Shown piece by piece: positions 1 through 8,937 of a DNA stretch of 64,000 bases; the stretch's first letter is position 1; each line of letters opens with the position of its first letter. This DNA comes from Grimontia sedimenti. GTDB lineage: Bacteria > Pseudomonadota > Gammaproteobacteria > Enterobacterales > Vibrionaceae. A program made the translations under genes and the position numbers. The notes below the pieces were generated by a model. The model saw only the letters and a list, made by a program, of their open reading frames with translations, ran no database searches and had not been told where the DNA came from. The stretch spans positions 62,001 through 126,000 of the forward strand of contig NZ_JAALDL010000011.1 in NCBI RefSeq assembly GCF_011045095.1. The letters run 5' to 3'.

Positions 1-435
1 TAACTCAAGTTCTATGACTTGTTCGAAAGGAGCATCAGGCAGCAAAAAGGTTCGTGAGAGCCAGATGGTGCCATCAGATTGATGTCTGAAGGCGTTTTTA
101 GTCTTCAGTTTTTCACGATTTTCTGGCTGGATAAGACGCACTTTATTGGTATCAAAGAAGATGTCATTGATGTCGAGTAGCGGTTTATCAACAAGGGCTG
201 AAACGCTTATGGTTACGCCATTTCTACCATCCTGGCTGGCATTGACTTTTATACTGTAGTCGTCGAAAGACTGCTTTAGCGCATCTCGATTGGTGCGCAG
301 GTAACCGCAACTTTGCGAAGCAACAGCTTCACCAAAACTGTCCTCTGGTTTGTAGTAAGTTCTGTCCGTTGGAATTACGCAGCCAGAAAGGCCAATTGCG
401 ACAGCGCTGGCCAGAAGAATGGTTTTAAGTTTCAT
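1..435 (-). CDS. Putative lipoprotein, 3' end cut by window edge
   Basis: The reading frame opens at ATG 435 and stays open for 145 codons to the window edge, so the C-terminus is missing. The N-terminus is a short basic start, a hydrophobic run of about 14 residues and a lipobox (LSGC, Cys19), so it should be lipidated after export. The mature part carries a further Cys (QSCGY) and alternates polar and hydrophobic residues as a beta-rich domain would. No family recognised. The lipoprotein reading is firm; the function is unknown. Confidence 0.75.
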   Translation of the reverse strand, partial: MKLKTILLASAVAIGLSGCVIPTDRTYYKPEDSFGEAVASQSCGYLRTNRDALKQSFDDYSIKVNASQDGRNGVTISVSALVDKPLLDINDIFFDTNKVRLIQPENREKLKTKNAFRHQSDGTIWLSRTFLLPDAPFEQVIELEL

Positions 436-714
436 CACTATTCACCCTTTGTTACAAGAGTGCGCCATTCTAATCACGATAAAATGAGGTTCAATTTCGG
501 ATTGATAAGTTGCACATTTTGATACCTAAAGGATCAATTTATGGACTTTGTCTTTTCTGAACTTCTTAGTGGATAGGCAATGATGATGGTTGAGGTTGAA
601 ACCTGAGTCGTTATATCAAGTGCAATAGATGTCCGAAAGCGTGGTAGCTTTGCTTCCGGAACATCCATTGAAAGGCTTTTCGCTTGTGATTTGGCTATTC
701 TCTGAATTAAAGAG

Positions 715-1938
715 TTAACACTGTAAATCGAGAAGCAGTGCCATCAAGGCTTCAATAGCCAACCCCATGTCTTCGTCGCTGGCGTATTCTGCTGGGTTAT
801 GACTGATCCCTTGCTTACACCGGACAAACAGCATGGCAACACGGGTGAGGTCAGCCATGGCTGAAGCGTCGTGGGTGGCGCCGGAAGGTAAGGTAAATAC
901 ACGCTTATCAAGGCTACCAATCGCGGTGGCGATCGATAGTTGCAGTGCAGGGTCGCAGGCTGTAGCAGGTTGGCTGTAAATTCGGGTGACTTCGCAGCCC
1001 AGCCCGCGAATTTGCGCTGTTTCTTTTGCAAACGCTTGCAGCAACTCTCCCGCTTTCTCCCTGACTTCATCGACGGGAGAACGCAGCTCGATCATCATGG
1101 AAACTTTGCCCGGAACGGCATTGGGTACATTGGGTGTAACGTCCAACTGCCCAACATTGGCGAGTAAATCCGGCAGTTTTATCGCGAGTTTTTCTGCTTC
1201 CAGAGTGACTTCCGCGGCTGCTGTAAGGGCATCCTTACGAAGGTGCATGGGTACTGTGCCAGCATGGGCGGCTTGGCCCGTAAATGTGAGTTGATGCCTT
1301 TCAATACCACAGATGGCCGAGACCACTCCTAAAGGTAAGCCTTCGTGTTCGAGAACGGGTCCTTGTTCGATGTGTGTTTCGATGAAGCCGAGAATATCTT
1401 CAGGATTGCGTTTGAGTCGGTCAATGTTCTCAGGTTGAACACCAAAACTGGCAAGTGCCGAACGTAAAGTGATTCCGTTTTTGTCTGGTCGGTTGATGAC
1501 ACTCTTATCCAAAGTGCCTGCCAGTGCTCGTGGGCCGACTAGCGCAGTGGGAAAACGCACACCTTCTTCGTCAGCAAAAGCGAGTACTTCGACAGAATAA
1601 GGTAACTTTTTCCCCTGACGGTTCAGCGCTTCAAGAGCGATGATTGGCAGCACAATCCCCATGATTCCATCATAAGCGCCACCCTGTTTAACACTGTCCT
1701 GATGGCTTCCCATCAGCAGCGTTTTGGTACCTTTTCCTGCATCGTAACGACCAATCAATGTGCCTGCGTCATCCATGTGAACGGTAAGGCCTGCCTCTTC
1801 CATCCATGCTGTCAGTAGCGTGTTTGCACGCTTATGTTCTTGCGTAAAAGGAAAGCGAGTCACACCGATTTCTGAGTCCGTACACTCGGCAAGTTGCTTT
1901 AAATATTCCTGGGCTCGTCGGCCTATAAAGTGAGTCAT
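715..1938 (-). CDS. M20-family Zn-dependent amidohydrolase (allantoate amidohydrolase / N-carbamoyl-L-amino-acid hydrolase type)
   Basis: This 407-residue protein has the layout of the AllC/HyuC/beta-ureidopropionase branch of peptidase family M20. The metal and catalytic segments are visible: GSHQDS with His79, GGAYDG with Asp90, the acidic pair Glu124-Glu125, His189 in ETHIEQGP, and a late SHNPAEY segment. Such enzymes release ammonia and CO2 from carbamoylated or ureido substrates; the exact substrate cannot be read from sequence. It lies 3 nt after the DUF1028 gene on the same strand, and the pair diverges from a peptide ABC transporter, which favours a role on an imported peptide-like or N-carbamoyl compound. 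Length is normal for the family. Confidence 0.85.
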   Translation of the reverse strand: MTHFIGRRAQEYLKQLAECTDSEIGVTRFPFTQEHKRANTLLTAWMEEAGLTVHMDDAGTLIGRYDAGKGTKTLLMGSHQDSVKQGGAYDGIMGIVLPIIALEALNRQGKKLPYSVEVLAFADEEGVRFPTALVGPRALAGTLDKSVINRPDKNGITLRSALASFGVQPENIDRLKRNPEDILGFIETHIEQGPVLEHEGLPLGVVSAICGIERHQLTFTGQAAHAGTVPMHLRKDALTAAAEVTLEAEKLAIKLPDLLANVGQLDVTPNVPNAVPGKVSMMIELRSPVDEVREKAGELLQAFAKETAQIRGLGCEVTRIYSQPATACDPALQLSIATAIGSLDKRVFTLPSGATHDASAMADLTRVAMLFVRCKQGISHNPAEYASDEDMGLAIEALMALLLDLQC

Positions 1939-1941
1939 TGA

Positions 1942-2595
1942 TTATCGCTCCGGATTTTCTTGTGTCGGCAAGGTATCCCTCCATGCCTGATAGTCGGGGT
2001 CGCAGTGGCGCTCATAAAGCGTTTGCAGGGCGAGCAAGGGCGAATCGTGGTAGTCGATACGCAGGGTTGTTGGTGGGGAATCGGGCTTGTAAACAAGCAA
2101 AGCTGCAGACAATAAGCCCCGGTAGTCGCCTCCTGATTTTTCTGCGGCAAACAGGGTAGCGATTAGTCTTTCTTCAAAGCATTTTTCGCTGTTTTTGTAA
2201 GCCCTCATCATGGCATCCAACACCAGCGTGTCTGAGAGCAGATTTCCGCAAACCACGATATTGGGCTCGATCAGGCTGCCTCGAGCGGGGCCATTTCCGC
2301 TTCCTGTGTGCACTGCCCCTGTACCGTGAAGGTCTAGTGCGGCAAGTTGACGGTGCGCAGCGCCAGAGTCTGCTCGGGTGATGGCATTGACCGCATCGGC
2401 CGCACTGGCGCCCGACGCCATTTGGGACAGCACATTTTCTCCCCAGAGTGTGCTGGGCTTCGCACCTTGTGAGGCTGACATGCCAGCTTTTAAATTCCCT
2501 CTGATCACCCAACCTCCAACGCAGAGTGCGCCCGTGGCCGCCGCAGCCCCAATCGCGCCAGATTCCGGATCTCGTGCCAATATTGAATAAGTCAT
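1942..2595 (-). CDS. DUF1028 family protein (Ntn-hydrolase-like fold)
   Basis: The 217-residue sequence starts MTYSILARDPESGAIGAAAATG, followed by a GGWV segment and ASQGAKPS, the usual pattern of DUF1028 proteins, which resemble N-terminal-nucleophile hydrolases. No member is known to me with a proven reaction. The ATG at 2595 has AGGAG about 8 nt upstream. It is first in a two-gene unit with the M20 amidohydrolase, 3 nt apart, facing a peptide transporter operon. Co-placement with transporters and amidohydrolases suggests hydrolysis of a small amide or peptide, which is inference. Confidence 0.85.
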   Translation of the reverse strand: MTYSILARDPESGAIGAAAATGALCVGGWVIRGNLKAGMSASQGAKPSTLWGENVLSQMASGASAADAVNAITRADSGAAHRQLAALDLHGTGAVHTGSGNGPARGSLIEPNIVVCGNLLSDTLVLDAMMRAYKNSEKCFEERLIATLFAAEKSGGDYRGLLSAALLVYKPDSPPTTLRIDYHDSPLLALQTLYERHCDPDYQAWRDTLPTQENPER

Positions 2596-2650
2596 AGGTC
2601 TCGCTCCTGAGCCAGTGATCTAAGTGTGAATTTAACACCCAGTCCTGTCA

Positions 2651-2696
2651 ATTTATCATGATAAATACTTGCGGCAAGTAATTTATAGTGATAAAT
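2651..2696. promoter_or_regulatory. Compound palindromic operator in the divergent promoter
   Basis: Between the two divergent units lies a perfect 16-bp palindrome (2651-2666, ATTTATCATGATAAAT), then a perfect 7-1-7 palindrome (2666-2680, TACTTGC-g-GCAAGTA), then a second near-copy of the first site (2681-2696, ATTTATAGTGATAAAT). The two AT-rich sites start exactly 30 bp apart, about three helical turns, so they face the same side of the DNA. This is a good candidate operator for the FadR-like regulator encoded at the end of the transporter operon. Confidence 0.6.
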
Positions 2697-2755
2697 GTGA
2701 ATAAAAGTTAAACAGTTCTTAACATCACATCCACAAACTGGGAAGGAGTTTCCCC

Positions 2756-4339
2756 ATGAAACAAATAAGAAGTGATTTCATGCAAAGGCTGCGGAGTGCA
2801 GCGAAAACCGCGTTGTTAGCGGTATGTGCGATCGTTCCTTTATCTGCGCAGGCGCAGACACCACCGAACGTATTGATCGTCGGTCAGGTGGCTGAGCCAA
2901 AGTCGCTCGACCCGCATGCGGTTACCGCAGTGAACGACTTCCGGATCCTGATGAACCTTTATGAAGGTTTGGTCCGTTACAAAGATGGCACTCTGGAAGT
3001 GGAGCCTGCTCTAGCAAAGAGTTGGACAGTCAGTGAAGATGGCAAAACTTACACCTTTACTTTGCAAGAAGGCGTGACATTCCATGATGGTACACCGCTG
3101 ACGGCTGATGCGGTGAAGTTCAACTTTGACCGTATGCTGGATGAGAAACATCCGTATCATGAAACGGGTCCTTTCCCGCTCTCTTTCTTCTTCTCATCGG
3201 TAGAAAACGTTGAAGCCGTCGACCCTAAGACGGTGAAGTTCACCTTGAACGCTCCTTACGCCCCTTTCCTTTCCAACCTTGCTTACCCTACGGGCTTAAT
3301 TGTTTCTCCTGAAGCGGTGAAAAAGCATGGTAAGGACTTTGGTCGTCAACCATCGGGAACCGGTCCTTTCCGTTTCGCTGAGTGGGCGTCTAATAGCAAA
3401 GTGGTTGTGGTGCGTAACGACGATTACTGGGGTGACAAGGCTAAGTTGGAAGCGGTGGTATTCCGTCCGATCACAGACGCGAACACCCGAGTTGCTGAAA
3501 TGCTGGCAGGCAGCATCGACTTGATGGTGGAAGTTCCGCCAAACGCCTTGTCTGAGTTCCAGAATAACCGGTATCAAGTCGCTGAGCAGGCTGGCCCACA
3601 CGTATGGTTCCTTATCCTGAATGCCAAGGAAGGCCCCTTCGCGGATAAGCGAATGCGTCAGGCTGTGAACTATGCCATCAACAAAAAAGCTTTGGTAGAG
3701 GGTGTGCTTGAAGGCACGGCAGAAGTGGCCGCTGGCCCAACACCGCCAGCTTTCGCTTGGGCTTACAACGACAGCCTGCAGCCATACCCGTATGACCCTG
3801 AAAAAGCCAAAGCGCTGATCAAAGAAGCCGGTCAGGAAGGCGCAAAGCTGACGTTTTATGTTACTGAAGGTGGCTCCGGTATGCTGGATCCTGTGCCTAT
3901 GGGTACCGCAATTCAGGCAGATCTGAAAGCGGTGGGTCTTGATACTTCGATTGAAACCTACGAGTGGAATACCTTCCTTGGCAAAGTGAACCCTGGTCTG
4001 GAAGGTAAAGCTGACATGGCGGAAATGGCTTGGATGACCAATGACCCTGATACTCTGCCATACCTGGCGCTTCGCACTGATGCATGGCCGGACAAAGGCG
4101 GTTTCAACTCGGGTTACTATTCAAACCCTGAGGTCGACAAACTGCTTGAAGCTGCGCGTGAGGCAACTGACCAAAATGAGCGCGCGAAGCTATACCGCGA
4201 AATGCAGGAAATTGTGCAGGAAGATGCGCCTTGGGTGTTTGTGGCGAACTGGAAACAGAATGCCGTGACCAATAATCAGGTGCAGGATTTCAAATTGCAG
4301 CCTTCATTCTTCCTTATTCTCAAGGATGTACAAAAATAA
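2756..4339 (+). CDS. Peptide ABC transporter substrate-binding protein (SBP family 5)
   Basis: A 527-residue periplasmic binding protein of the DppA/OppA class. The N-terminus has basic residues, a hydrophobic core and an AQA-type cleavage site near residue 33. The mature protein shows the family opening (EPKSLDPHAVTAVND), YEGLVRY, and the LTFYVTEG segment. ATG 2756 follows AAGGAG about 8 nt upstream; Met9 is an alternative start with the same signal peptide. It delivers ligand to the downstream permeases. A terminator-like hairpin follows it, as is common where the binding protein is needed in excess. Ligand uncertain: di- or oligopeptides or an opine-like compound. Confidence 0.92.
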   Translation: MKQIRSDFMQRLRSAAKTALLAVCAIVPLSAQAQTPPNVLIVGQVAEPKSLDPHAVTAVNDFRILMNLYEGLVRYKDGTLEVEPALAKSWTVSEDGKTYTFTLQEGVTFHDGTPLTADAVKFNFDRMLDEKHPYHETGPFPLSFFFSSVENVEAVDPKTVKFTLNAPYAPFLSNLAYPTGLIVSPEAVKKHGKDFGRQPSGTGPFRFAEWASNSKVVVVRNDDYWGDKAKLEAVVFRPITDANTRVAEMLAGSIDLMVEVPPNALSEFQNNRYQVAEQAGPHVWFLILNAKEGPFADKRMRQAVNYAINKKALVEGVLEGTAEVAAGPTPPAFAWAYNDSLQPYPYDPEKAKALIKEAGQEGAKLTFYVTEGGSGMLDPVPMGTAIQADLKAVGLDTSIETYEWNTFLGKVNPGLEGKADMAEMAWMTNDPDTLPYLALRTDAWPDKGGFNSGYYSNPEVDKLLEAAREATDQNERAKLYREMQEIVQEDAPWVFVANWKQNAVTNNQVQDFKLQPSFFLILKDVQK

Positions 4340-4347
4340 TAATCAAA

Positions 4348-4376
4348 CACTCAGGTCTTTGACCTGAGTGCTTTTT
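4348..4376 (+). terminator. Intra-operon hairpin (partial terminator) after the binding-protein gene
   Basis: Perfect 10-bp stem CACTCAGGTC (4348-4357) and GACCTGAGTG (4361-4370), a 3-nt loop, then CTTTTT. It lies between the SBP gene and the first permease, so it probably lowers readthrough or protects the upstream mRNA. Confidence 0.75.
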
Positions 4377-4408
4377 CCTGTTGATGAACGCAGAAAGGAG
4401 CACTGCGC

Positions 4409-5356
4409 GTGGGTAACTATTTTCTTCGACGATTGCTGTCCGCGATCCCGGTGCTTCTCGGGATAACGGTTATCGTCTTTCTCATCATGTCGATGATTCC
4501 CGGCGACCCGGCAACGGCCATTTTGGGCGCATACGCGACGCCGGATAATGTCTCCAAAATCAATAAAGACCTTGGTCTCGACCAGCCTCTGGTCAGCCAG
4601 TACTTTATCTGGTTGTCGAACATGCTACAGGGTGACTTTGGCCGTTCCTATTCGCTCAACCGTCCTGTGCTTGACGAGGTGTTGGAGCGTTTCAATGCCA
4701 CGCTGATTCTGGCGGGTGTCTCCTTTGTGTTGTGTTCTTTGCTTGGCATCATCGCTGGTGTGGTGTCTGCGGCACGCCAGTTTTCGTTGACGGATAAAGG
4801 CATCACTCTGGTGGTATTGCTTGGTATTTCTATTCCTTCCTTTTTCCTCGGCATGATGATGATCCTGCTGTTTGCCATCAATCTGCGTTGGTTGCCGGTT
4901 TCTGGTATGTATGCGATCTACGGTGGTGGCGACTTGCCGGACTTGCTCAAACATTTGGTGATGCCTGCCCTGGCGTTGGCGTCTGTGGCGACGGGGGTTA
5001 TCGCCCGTCTTTCACGCTCTGCCATGCTCGAAGTATTGAGACAAGATTACATCCGCACTGCCCGTGCCAAAGGCGTACATGAGCGTCAGGTGGTTTGGAA
5101 ACATGGACTGAAAGCGGCCATGGTCAGCATTATTCCGGTGCTCGGTATTCAGGCGGGCTTTGTGCTTTCAGGTGCTGTGTATATCGAGATGGTCTTTCAG
5201 TGGCCGGGCGTTGGAAAAATGCTGGTGGAAGCGATCCTCAAACGTGACATTTTGCTTGTGCAGGGCGGGGTAGTATTTGTGGCTTCTTGTTACGTGCTGT
5301 TCAACATTGCAGTAGACATGCTGCAAAGTTGGCTCGACCCGAGGATCAAAGCATGA
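4409..5356 (+). CDS. ABC transporter permease (DppB-like)
   Basis: A 315-residue inner-membrane permease with a DppB/OppB N-terminus (GNYFLRRLLSAIPVLLGIT), about six membrane segments, and the cytoplasmic EAA-type loop near residues 205-225 (DYIRTARAKG) that docks on the ATPases. The start is GTG at 4409, supported by AAAGGAG about 8 nt upstream. Its stop overlaps the next start as ATGA (5353-5356), so translation is coupled to the permease-ATPase fusion. It forms a heterodimeric channel with the permease half of that fusion. Confidence 0.92.
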   Translation: MGNYFLRRLLSAIPVLLGITVIVFLIMSMIPGDPATAILGAYATPDNVSKINKDLGLDQPLVSQYFIWLSNMLQGDFGRSYSLNRPVLDEVLERFNATLILAGVSFVLCSLLGIIAGVVSAARQFSLTDKGITLVVLLGISIPSFFLGMMMILLFAINLRWLPVSGMYAIYGGGDLPDLLKHLVMPALALASVATGVIARLSRSAMLEVLRQDYIRTARAKGVHERQVVWKHGLKAAMVSIIPVLGIQAGFVLSGAVYIEMVFQWPGVGKMLVEAILKRDILLVQGGVVFVASCYVLFNIAVDMLQSWLDPRIKA

Positions 5357-7230
5357 TGGCATTTTTGAAACTTCTGGTTCGAAACCGACTGGCGGCCTTT
5401 GGCGGCATTGTGATGTCGATGATTGTCTTTCTGGTATTGGTGACGCCACTGTTGGGGCTTCAAGACCCCGCTGTGACAGACACTGCCAACCGCTTTTTAC
5501 GCCCTTTCAGTGATGGCCACTTGTTAGGGACTGATCATTTGGGTCGTGATTTGTTATCCCGCTTGCTTTGGGGTACCCAACTGAGTCTCGCCGTTGGCTT
5601 TGCAGCAGCGCTTATTGCTGCGCTGATTGGTTCAGCGATTGGCATTATCGCAGGCTATTATGGTGGTCGCGTTGATAATCTCTTTATGCGCTGTATCGAT
5701 GTGTTGATGGCCTTCCCTTATATTTTGTTAGCATTGGCGATTGTCGCAGCACTGGGTCCCGGTTTGCTGAACGCTTTGATAGCGGTCGCGGCGGTCAATA
5801 TTCCCTTCTTTGCGAGAAACATCCGCGGTGTGACCGTCTCGCTGGCACAACGTGAATTTGTTGAAGCAGCCAAGCTTTGTGGCATGTCCGACCGACGCAT
5901 TATCTGGTCTGAGATTGTGCCTAATGTCGTTCCTGTGATTGTGATTGCGATGTCTACCACCATCGGCTGGATGATTCTGGAAACCGCAGGACTGTCGTTT
6001 CTGGGCTTGGGTTCCCAGCCGCCGCAAGCAGATTTGGGATCCATGTTAGGCGAAGCGCGAAATTCGTTGATCACTGACCCCCATGCGAGTGTGGTGCCGG
6101 GCATCATGATTTTCCTTATCGTGATGAGCATTAATCTCTTGGGCGATGGTGTGCGTGATGCGCTGGATCCAAGATTGAAATCAGGCGCTCTCACCCGTCC
6201 TCAACCTGCCACCAAAGTGAGTGATGAGTTCCAATCTGTCGAAGCAAGTGAAACGAATCATGCGGTATTGAAAGTCGACAAACTGGAGACGCAATTTCAC
6301 ATCAACCACCGCGTTTATAAGGCCGTGAATCAGGTGTCATTTGAGATCGCACCGGGTGAGTGCCTGGGATTGATCGGTGAAAGTGGCTCGGGGAAATCGG
6401 TGACGGCGCTTTCTGTAATGGGATTGGTAGCCTCGCCACCCGGGGTGATTTGTGGCGGTGATATCCGTTTTAAAGATGAATCCCTGATTGGGGCAAGTTA
6501 CGAAACACTTCGAAGCCTGCGTGGTAAGGATGTGGCATACATCTTCCAGGATCCGTTGGCGACCTTGCATCCGCTCTATCGTGTCGGCGAACAAATGATG
6601 GAAGCGATTTTAGTGCATGAAAAATTGCCTGCAAGTGAAGCGAGGCAGCGCGCGATTTCTTTACTGGATGCGGTACATATTCCCAACGTTGAAGAACGGA
6701 TGAAGGCATTTCCCCATGAGCTCTCCGGTGGCATGCGTCAACGTGTGGCGATTGCGATGGCTCTGGTGAATAATCCTTCACTCATCATCGCTGATGAACC
6801 GACGACTGCGCTCGATGTGACGGTACAGGGGCAAATTCTTGCACTGTTGGACGAGCTTCGACGTACCCGAAATGTCTCGGTGTTGTTTATTACTCATGAC
6901 TTCGGGGTAGTAGCGCAGCTTTGTGATCGGGTGGCGGTTATGTATGCCGGTAAGATTGTGGAAACTGGGCCGACCGAGTCTGTGCTGGATTCTCCGGCTC
7001 ATCCTTATACGAAAAAGCTGATTGCCTGTGTGCCTGAGCTTGGACGAGGAAAAGGAGATTTGGAAGCGATTCCGGGATTACCTCCCGTGGTGGACAAACT
7101 GCCGCAAGGCTGTGCGTTTGCCGCAAGGTGCAGTAAAGCCAAAGACAGTTGCCAAACCGGTGAAGTAGCAAGAAGCGAAGCGTCAGGACGCATGGTGCTG
7201 TGTCATTATCCAGAAGAGAGGTTGGTATGA
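5353..7230 (+). CDS. ABC transporter permease-ATPase fusion (DppC-DppD in one chain)
   Basis: A single 625-residue frame joins two components that are usually separate genes. Residues 1-275 are a DppC-like permease with the EAA loop at about 171-190. A polar linker (about 276-305) leads to a DppD-like ATPase with Walker A GESGSGKS (342-349), signature LSGGMRQR (457-464), Walker B ending Asp481-Glu482, the His515 switch, and the C-terminal Cys-containing oligopeptide-transporter motif (CAFAARCSKAKDSC). The frame is open further upstream, but ATG 5353 in the ATGA overlap with the previous gene gives the standard permease N-terminus. Such fusions are known but are the minority form. Confidence 0.92.
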   Translation: MMAFLKLLVRNRLAAFGGIVMSMIVFLVLVTPLLGLQDPAVTDTANRFLRPFSDGHLLGTDHLGRDLLSRLLWGTQLSLAVGFAAALIAALIGSAIGIIAGYYGGRVDNLFMRCIDVLMAFPYILLALAIVAALGPGLLNALIAVAAVNIPFFARNIRGVTVSLAQREFVEAAKLCGMSDRRIIWSEIVPNVVPVIVIAMSTTIGWMILETAGLSFLGLGSQPPQADLGSMLGEARNSLITDPHASVVPGIMIFLIVMSINLLGDGVRDALDPRLKSGALTRPQPATKVSDEFQSVEASETNHAVLKVDKLETQFHINHRVYKAVNQVSFEIAPGECLGLIGESGSGKSVTALSVMGLVASPPGVICGGDIRFKDESLIGASYETLRSLRGKDVAYIFQDPLATLHPLYRVGEQMMEAILVHEKLPASEARQRAISLLDAVHIPNVEERMKAFPHELSGGMRQRVAIAMALVNNPSLIIADEPTTALDVTVQGQILALLDELRRTRNVSVLFITHDFGVVAQLCDRVAVMYAGKIVETGPTESVLDSPAHPYTKKLIACVPELGRGKGDLEAIPGLPPVVDKLPQGCAFAARCSKAKDSCQTGEVARSEASGRMVLCHYPEERLV

Positions 7231-8180
7231 CGGCTGCGTTGCAAATTCAGGGATTGAAGAAAACCTACTTTTTTAAAAAGCCAATGTTTGCTCCCGCACT
7301 TCCGGGTGTCAAAGCGGTACAGACGATTAATCTTGATGTGCAGCAAGGAGAAACTCTGGGCATCGTCGGCGAATCTGGTTGCGGAAAGTCGACGTTGGCA
7401 AGAATGATGGTGGGATTAACGACACCGACCGAAGGCAGGGTGTTGGTTGAAGGAGAAGTTTTGTCACCGGATCGCCCGGAAGAAAATGGGAAACGTATTC
7501 AATATGTTTTTCAGGACCCTATCAGCAGCCTTAACCCTAGAAAAACCATTCGCCAGTTGATGGAAGTCCCGCTTATTTATCTGCATGGTATGGACAAACC
7601 GGCGCGGGAAAACCGTATTCGTGAGATTTTCGGTCAGGTTGGGCTCCGCGAAGAATTCCTTGAACGTTATCCCCATGAATTCTCAGGCGGTCAGGCACAG
7701 CGCATTGGCATTGCCAGAGCCCTAGCGGCCAACGCCAGAATATTGGTTCTGGATGAACCGGTTTCTGCACTGGATGTGTCAGTCCAGGCGCAGGTATTGA
7801 ACCTGTTGGCTGAGCTAAAGCAAACGCTCTCGCTGACATATCTTTTCATCAGTCATGATCTTGCGGTAGTCGAAGCGGTCAGTGATAGAGTTGCGGTGAT
7901 GTACTTTGGTTCGTTGGTAGAACTGGCTCCGGCTGAAATGATTTTCAATTCCCCAAAACATCCGTACACTCAGTTATTAGCGAACAGCGCGCCTGTTGTG
8001 GGCAGACCGTTACAGGTACCCACACAACATGCAGAACTGCCAGACCCGCTCAATCCACCTCAAGGTTGCGCATTCGGGGGTCGATGTCCCAATGCACAAT
8101 CTCAGTGCCTCGCTGCTTCGCCGCCGCTGACACAAATTAAGGAGAATGAATTTGTCGCCTGCTACTTCCCGCTCGAATGA
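7227..8180 (+). CDS. Peptide ABC transporter ATP-binding protein (DppF/OppF-like)
   Basis: A 317-residue ATPase with Walker A GESGCGKST at about 48-56, the FSGGQAQR signature, LVLDEPVSALD and the SHDL switch. It ends with the Cys-rich C-terminal extension (CAFGGRCPNAQSQC) typical of the oligopeptide subgroup. It pairs with the ATPase half of the preceding fusion. ATG 7227 overlaps the previous stop as ATGA; an upstream extension of the frame lies inside the previous gene and is not used here. Substrate is set by the binding protein, not by this subunit. Confidence 0.92.
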   Translation: MTAALQIQGLKKTYFFKKPMFAPALPGVKAVQTINLDVQQGETLGIVGESGCGKSTLARMMVGLTTPTEGRVLVEGEVLSPDRPEENGKRIQYVFQDPISSLNPRKTIRQLMEVPLIYLHGMDKPARENRIREIFGQVGLREEFLERYPHEFSGGQAQRIGIARALAANARILVLDEPVSALDVSVQAQVLNLLAELKQTLSLTYLFISHDLAVVEAVSDRVAVMYFGSLVELAPAEMIFNSPKHPYTQLLANSAPVVGRPLQVPTQHAELPDPLNPPQGCAFGGRCPNAQSQCLAASPPLTQIKENEFVACYFPLE

Positions 8181-8937
8181 CCCAGCTCCTTCTGCAAAAA
8201 TGCGTCGTCCCTATAAAGTAGCGGACGCCATTAAAACCTGGATTGTCGAACAGGGACTAAAGCCAGGAGATAAACTGCCCCATGAGCAAACACTGATGGA
8301 GTTGTTTGGCATGTCTAAAGGCACCATCCGCGAAACCATGCGGGTGCTTGAAGCGCAAGGTCTCATTGTGACCCGCACAGGTCCAAAGGGTGGGGCGTTT
8401 ATCAATGCGGTGTCTGAAGCGATGGCAAGCAGCCTGCTGAGCAACTACTTCTTTTTTAACGAACTCTCTGTCAAAGACATCTATCAGTTGCGCTGTCTGT
8501 TAGAGCCAGAACTTGTCGCTTCACTGGCAGGACGTCTCTCAGAGGAAGATCTGGCAAGGCTTGAAGCGAATATTCAAAAGTACGCCCAGCCCGCGCTCAA
8601 TGCCGAAGATGAGCGCGCACAACATATCGACTCTCTCCAGTTCCACATTATTCTGGCTGAGCTTGCTGGAAATGAATTACTGGGCTTTATTATCCGTTTT
8701 ATGGCCCGTATGCTCACCGATCTCACGGTCAACAGGCACCTTTATGAGCCTCATAATCATGAGCTTTGGGAGCAGGGCTTTAATCACCAGAAAGATTTGA
8801 TTCTGGCCTTGAAAGAGGGGCGTTCCGGAGATGCCCGCAATATTATGCGTGAACATATGGAAGTGGCTCAGAAGTTGATGGAAGCGCAGGAAGTCGAAAT
8901 GACTCGCAGGTTCATGCTTCACGCTCCCCAGCAATAA
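8146..8937 (+). CDS. GntR-family regulator, FadR/FCD subfamily
   Basis: About 263 residues: an N-terminal winged helix (KLPHEQTLMELFGMSKGTIRETMRVLEAQG, wing GPKGGAFI) and a C-terminal FCD-type helical ligand domain with the usual Asp/His metal-site candidates (LQFH, NHQKD, REHM). It overlaps the end of the ATPase gene by 35 bp and so is the last gene of the transporter operon. The AAGGAG at 8139-8144 is only 1 nt from ATG 8146 but 7 nt from the in-frame TTG at 8152, so TTG 8152 may be the real start. It likely controls this operon through the palindromes at 2651-2696; the effector is probably the transported compound or a product. Confidence 0.88.
   Translation: MNLSPATSRSNDPAPSAKMRRPYKVADAIKTWIVEQGLKPGDKLPHEQTLMELFGMSKGTIRETMRVLEAQGLIVTRTGPKGGAFINAVSEAMASSLLSNYFFFNELSVKDIYQLRCLLEPELVASLAGRLSEEDLARLEANIQKYAQPALNAEDERAQHIDSLQFHIILAELAGNELLGFIIRFMARMLTDLTVNRHLYEPHNHELWEQGFNHQKDLILALKEGRSGDARNIMREHMEVAQKLMEAQEVEMTRRFMLHAPQQ

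Noticed and set aside
5287-5352. Upstream extension of the permease-ATPase fusion
   Set aside because: It lies inside the preceding permease gene; the ATGA overlap at 5353 gives the standard N-terminus.
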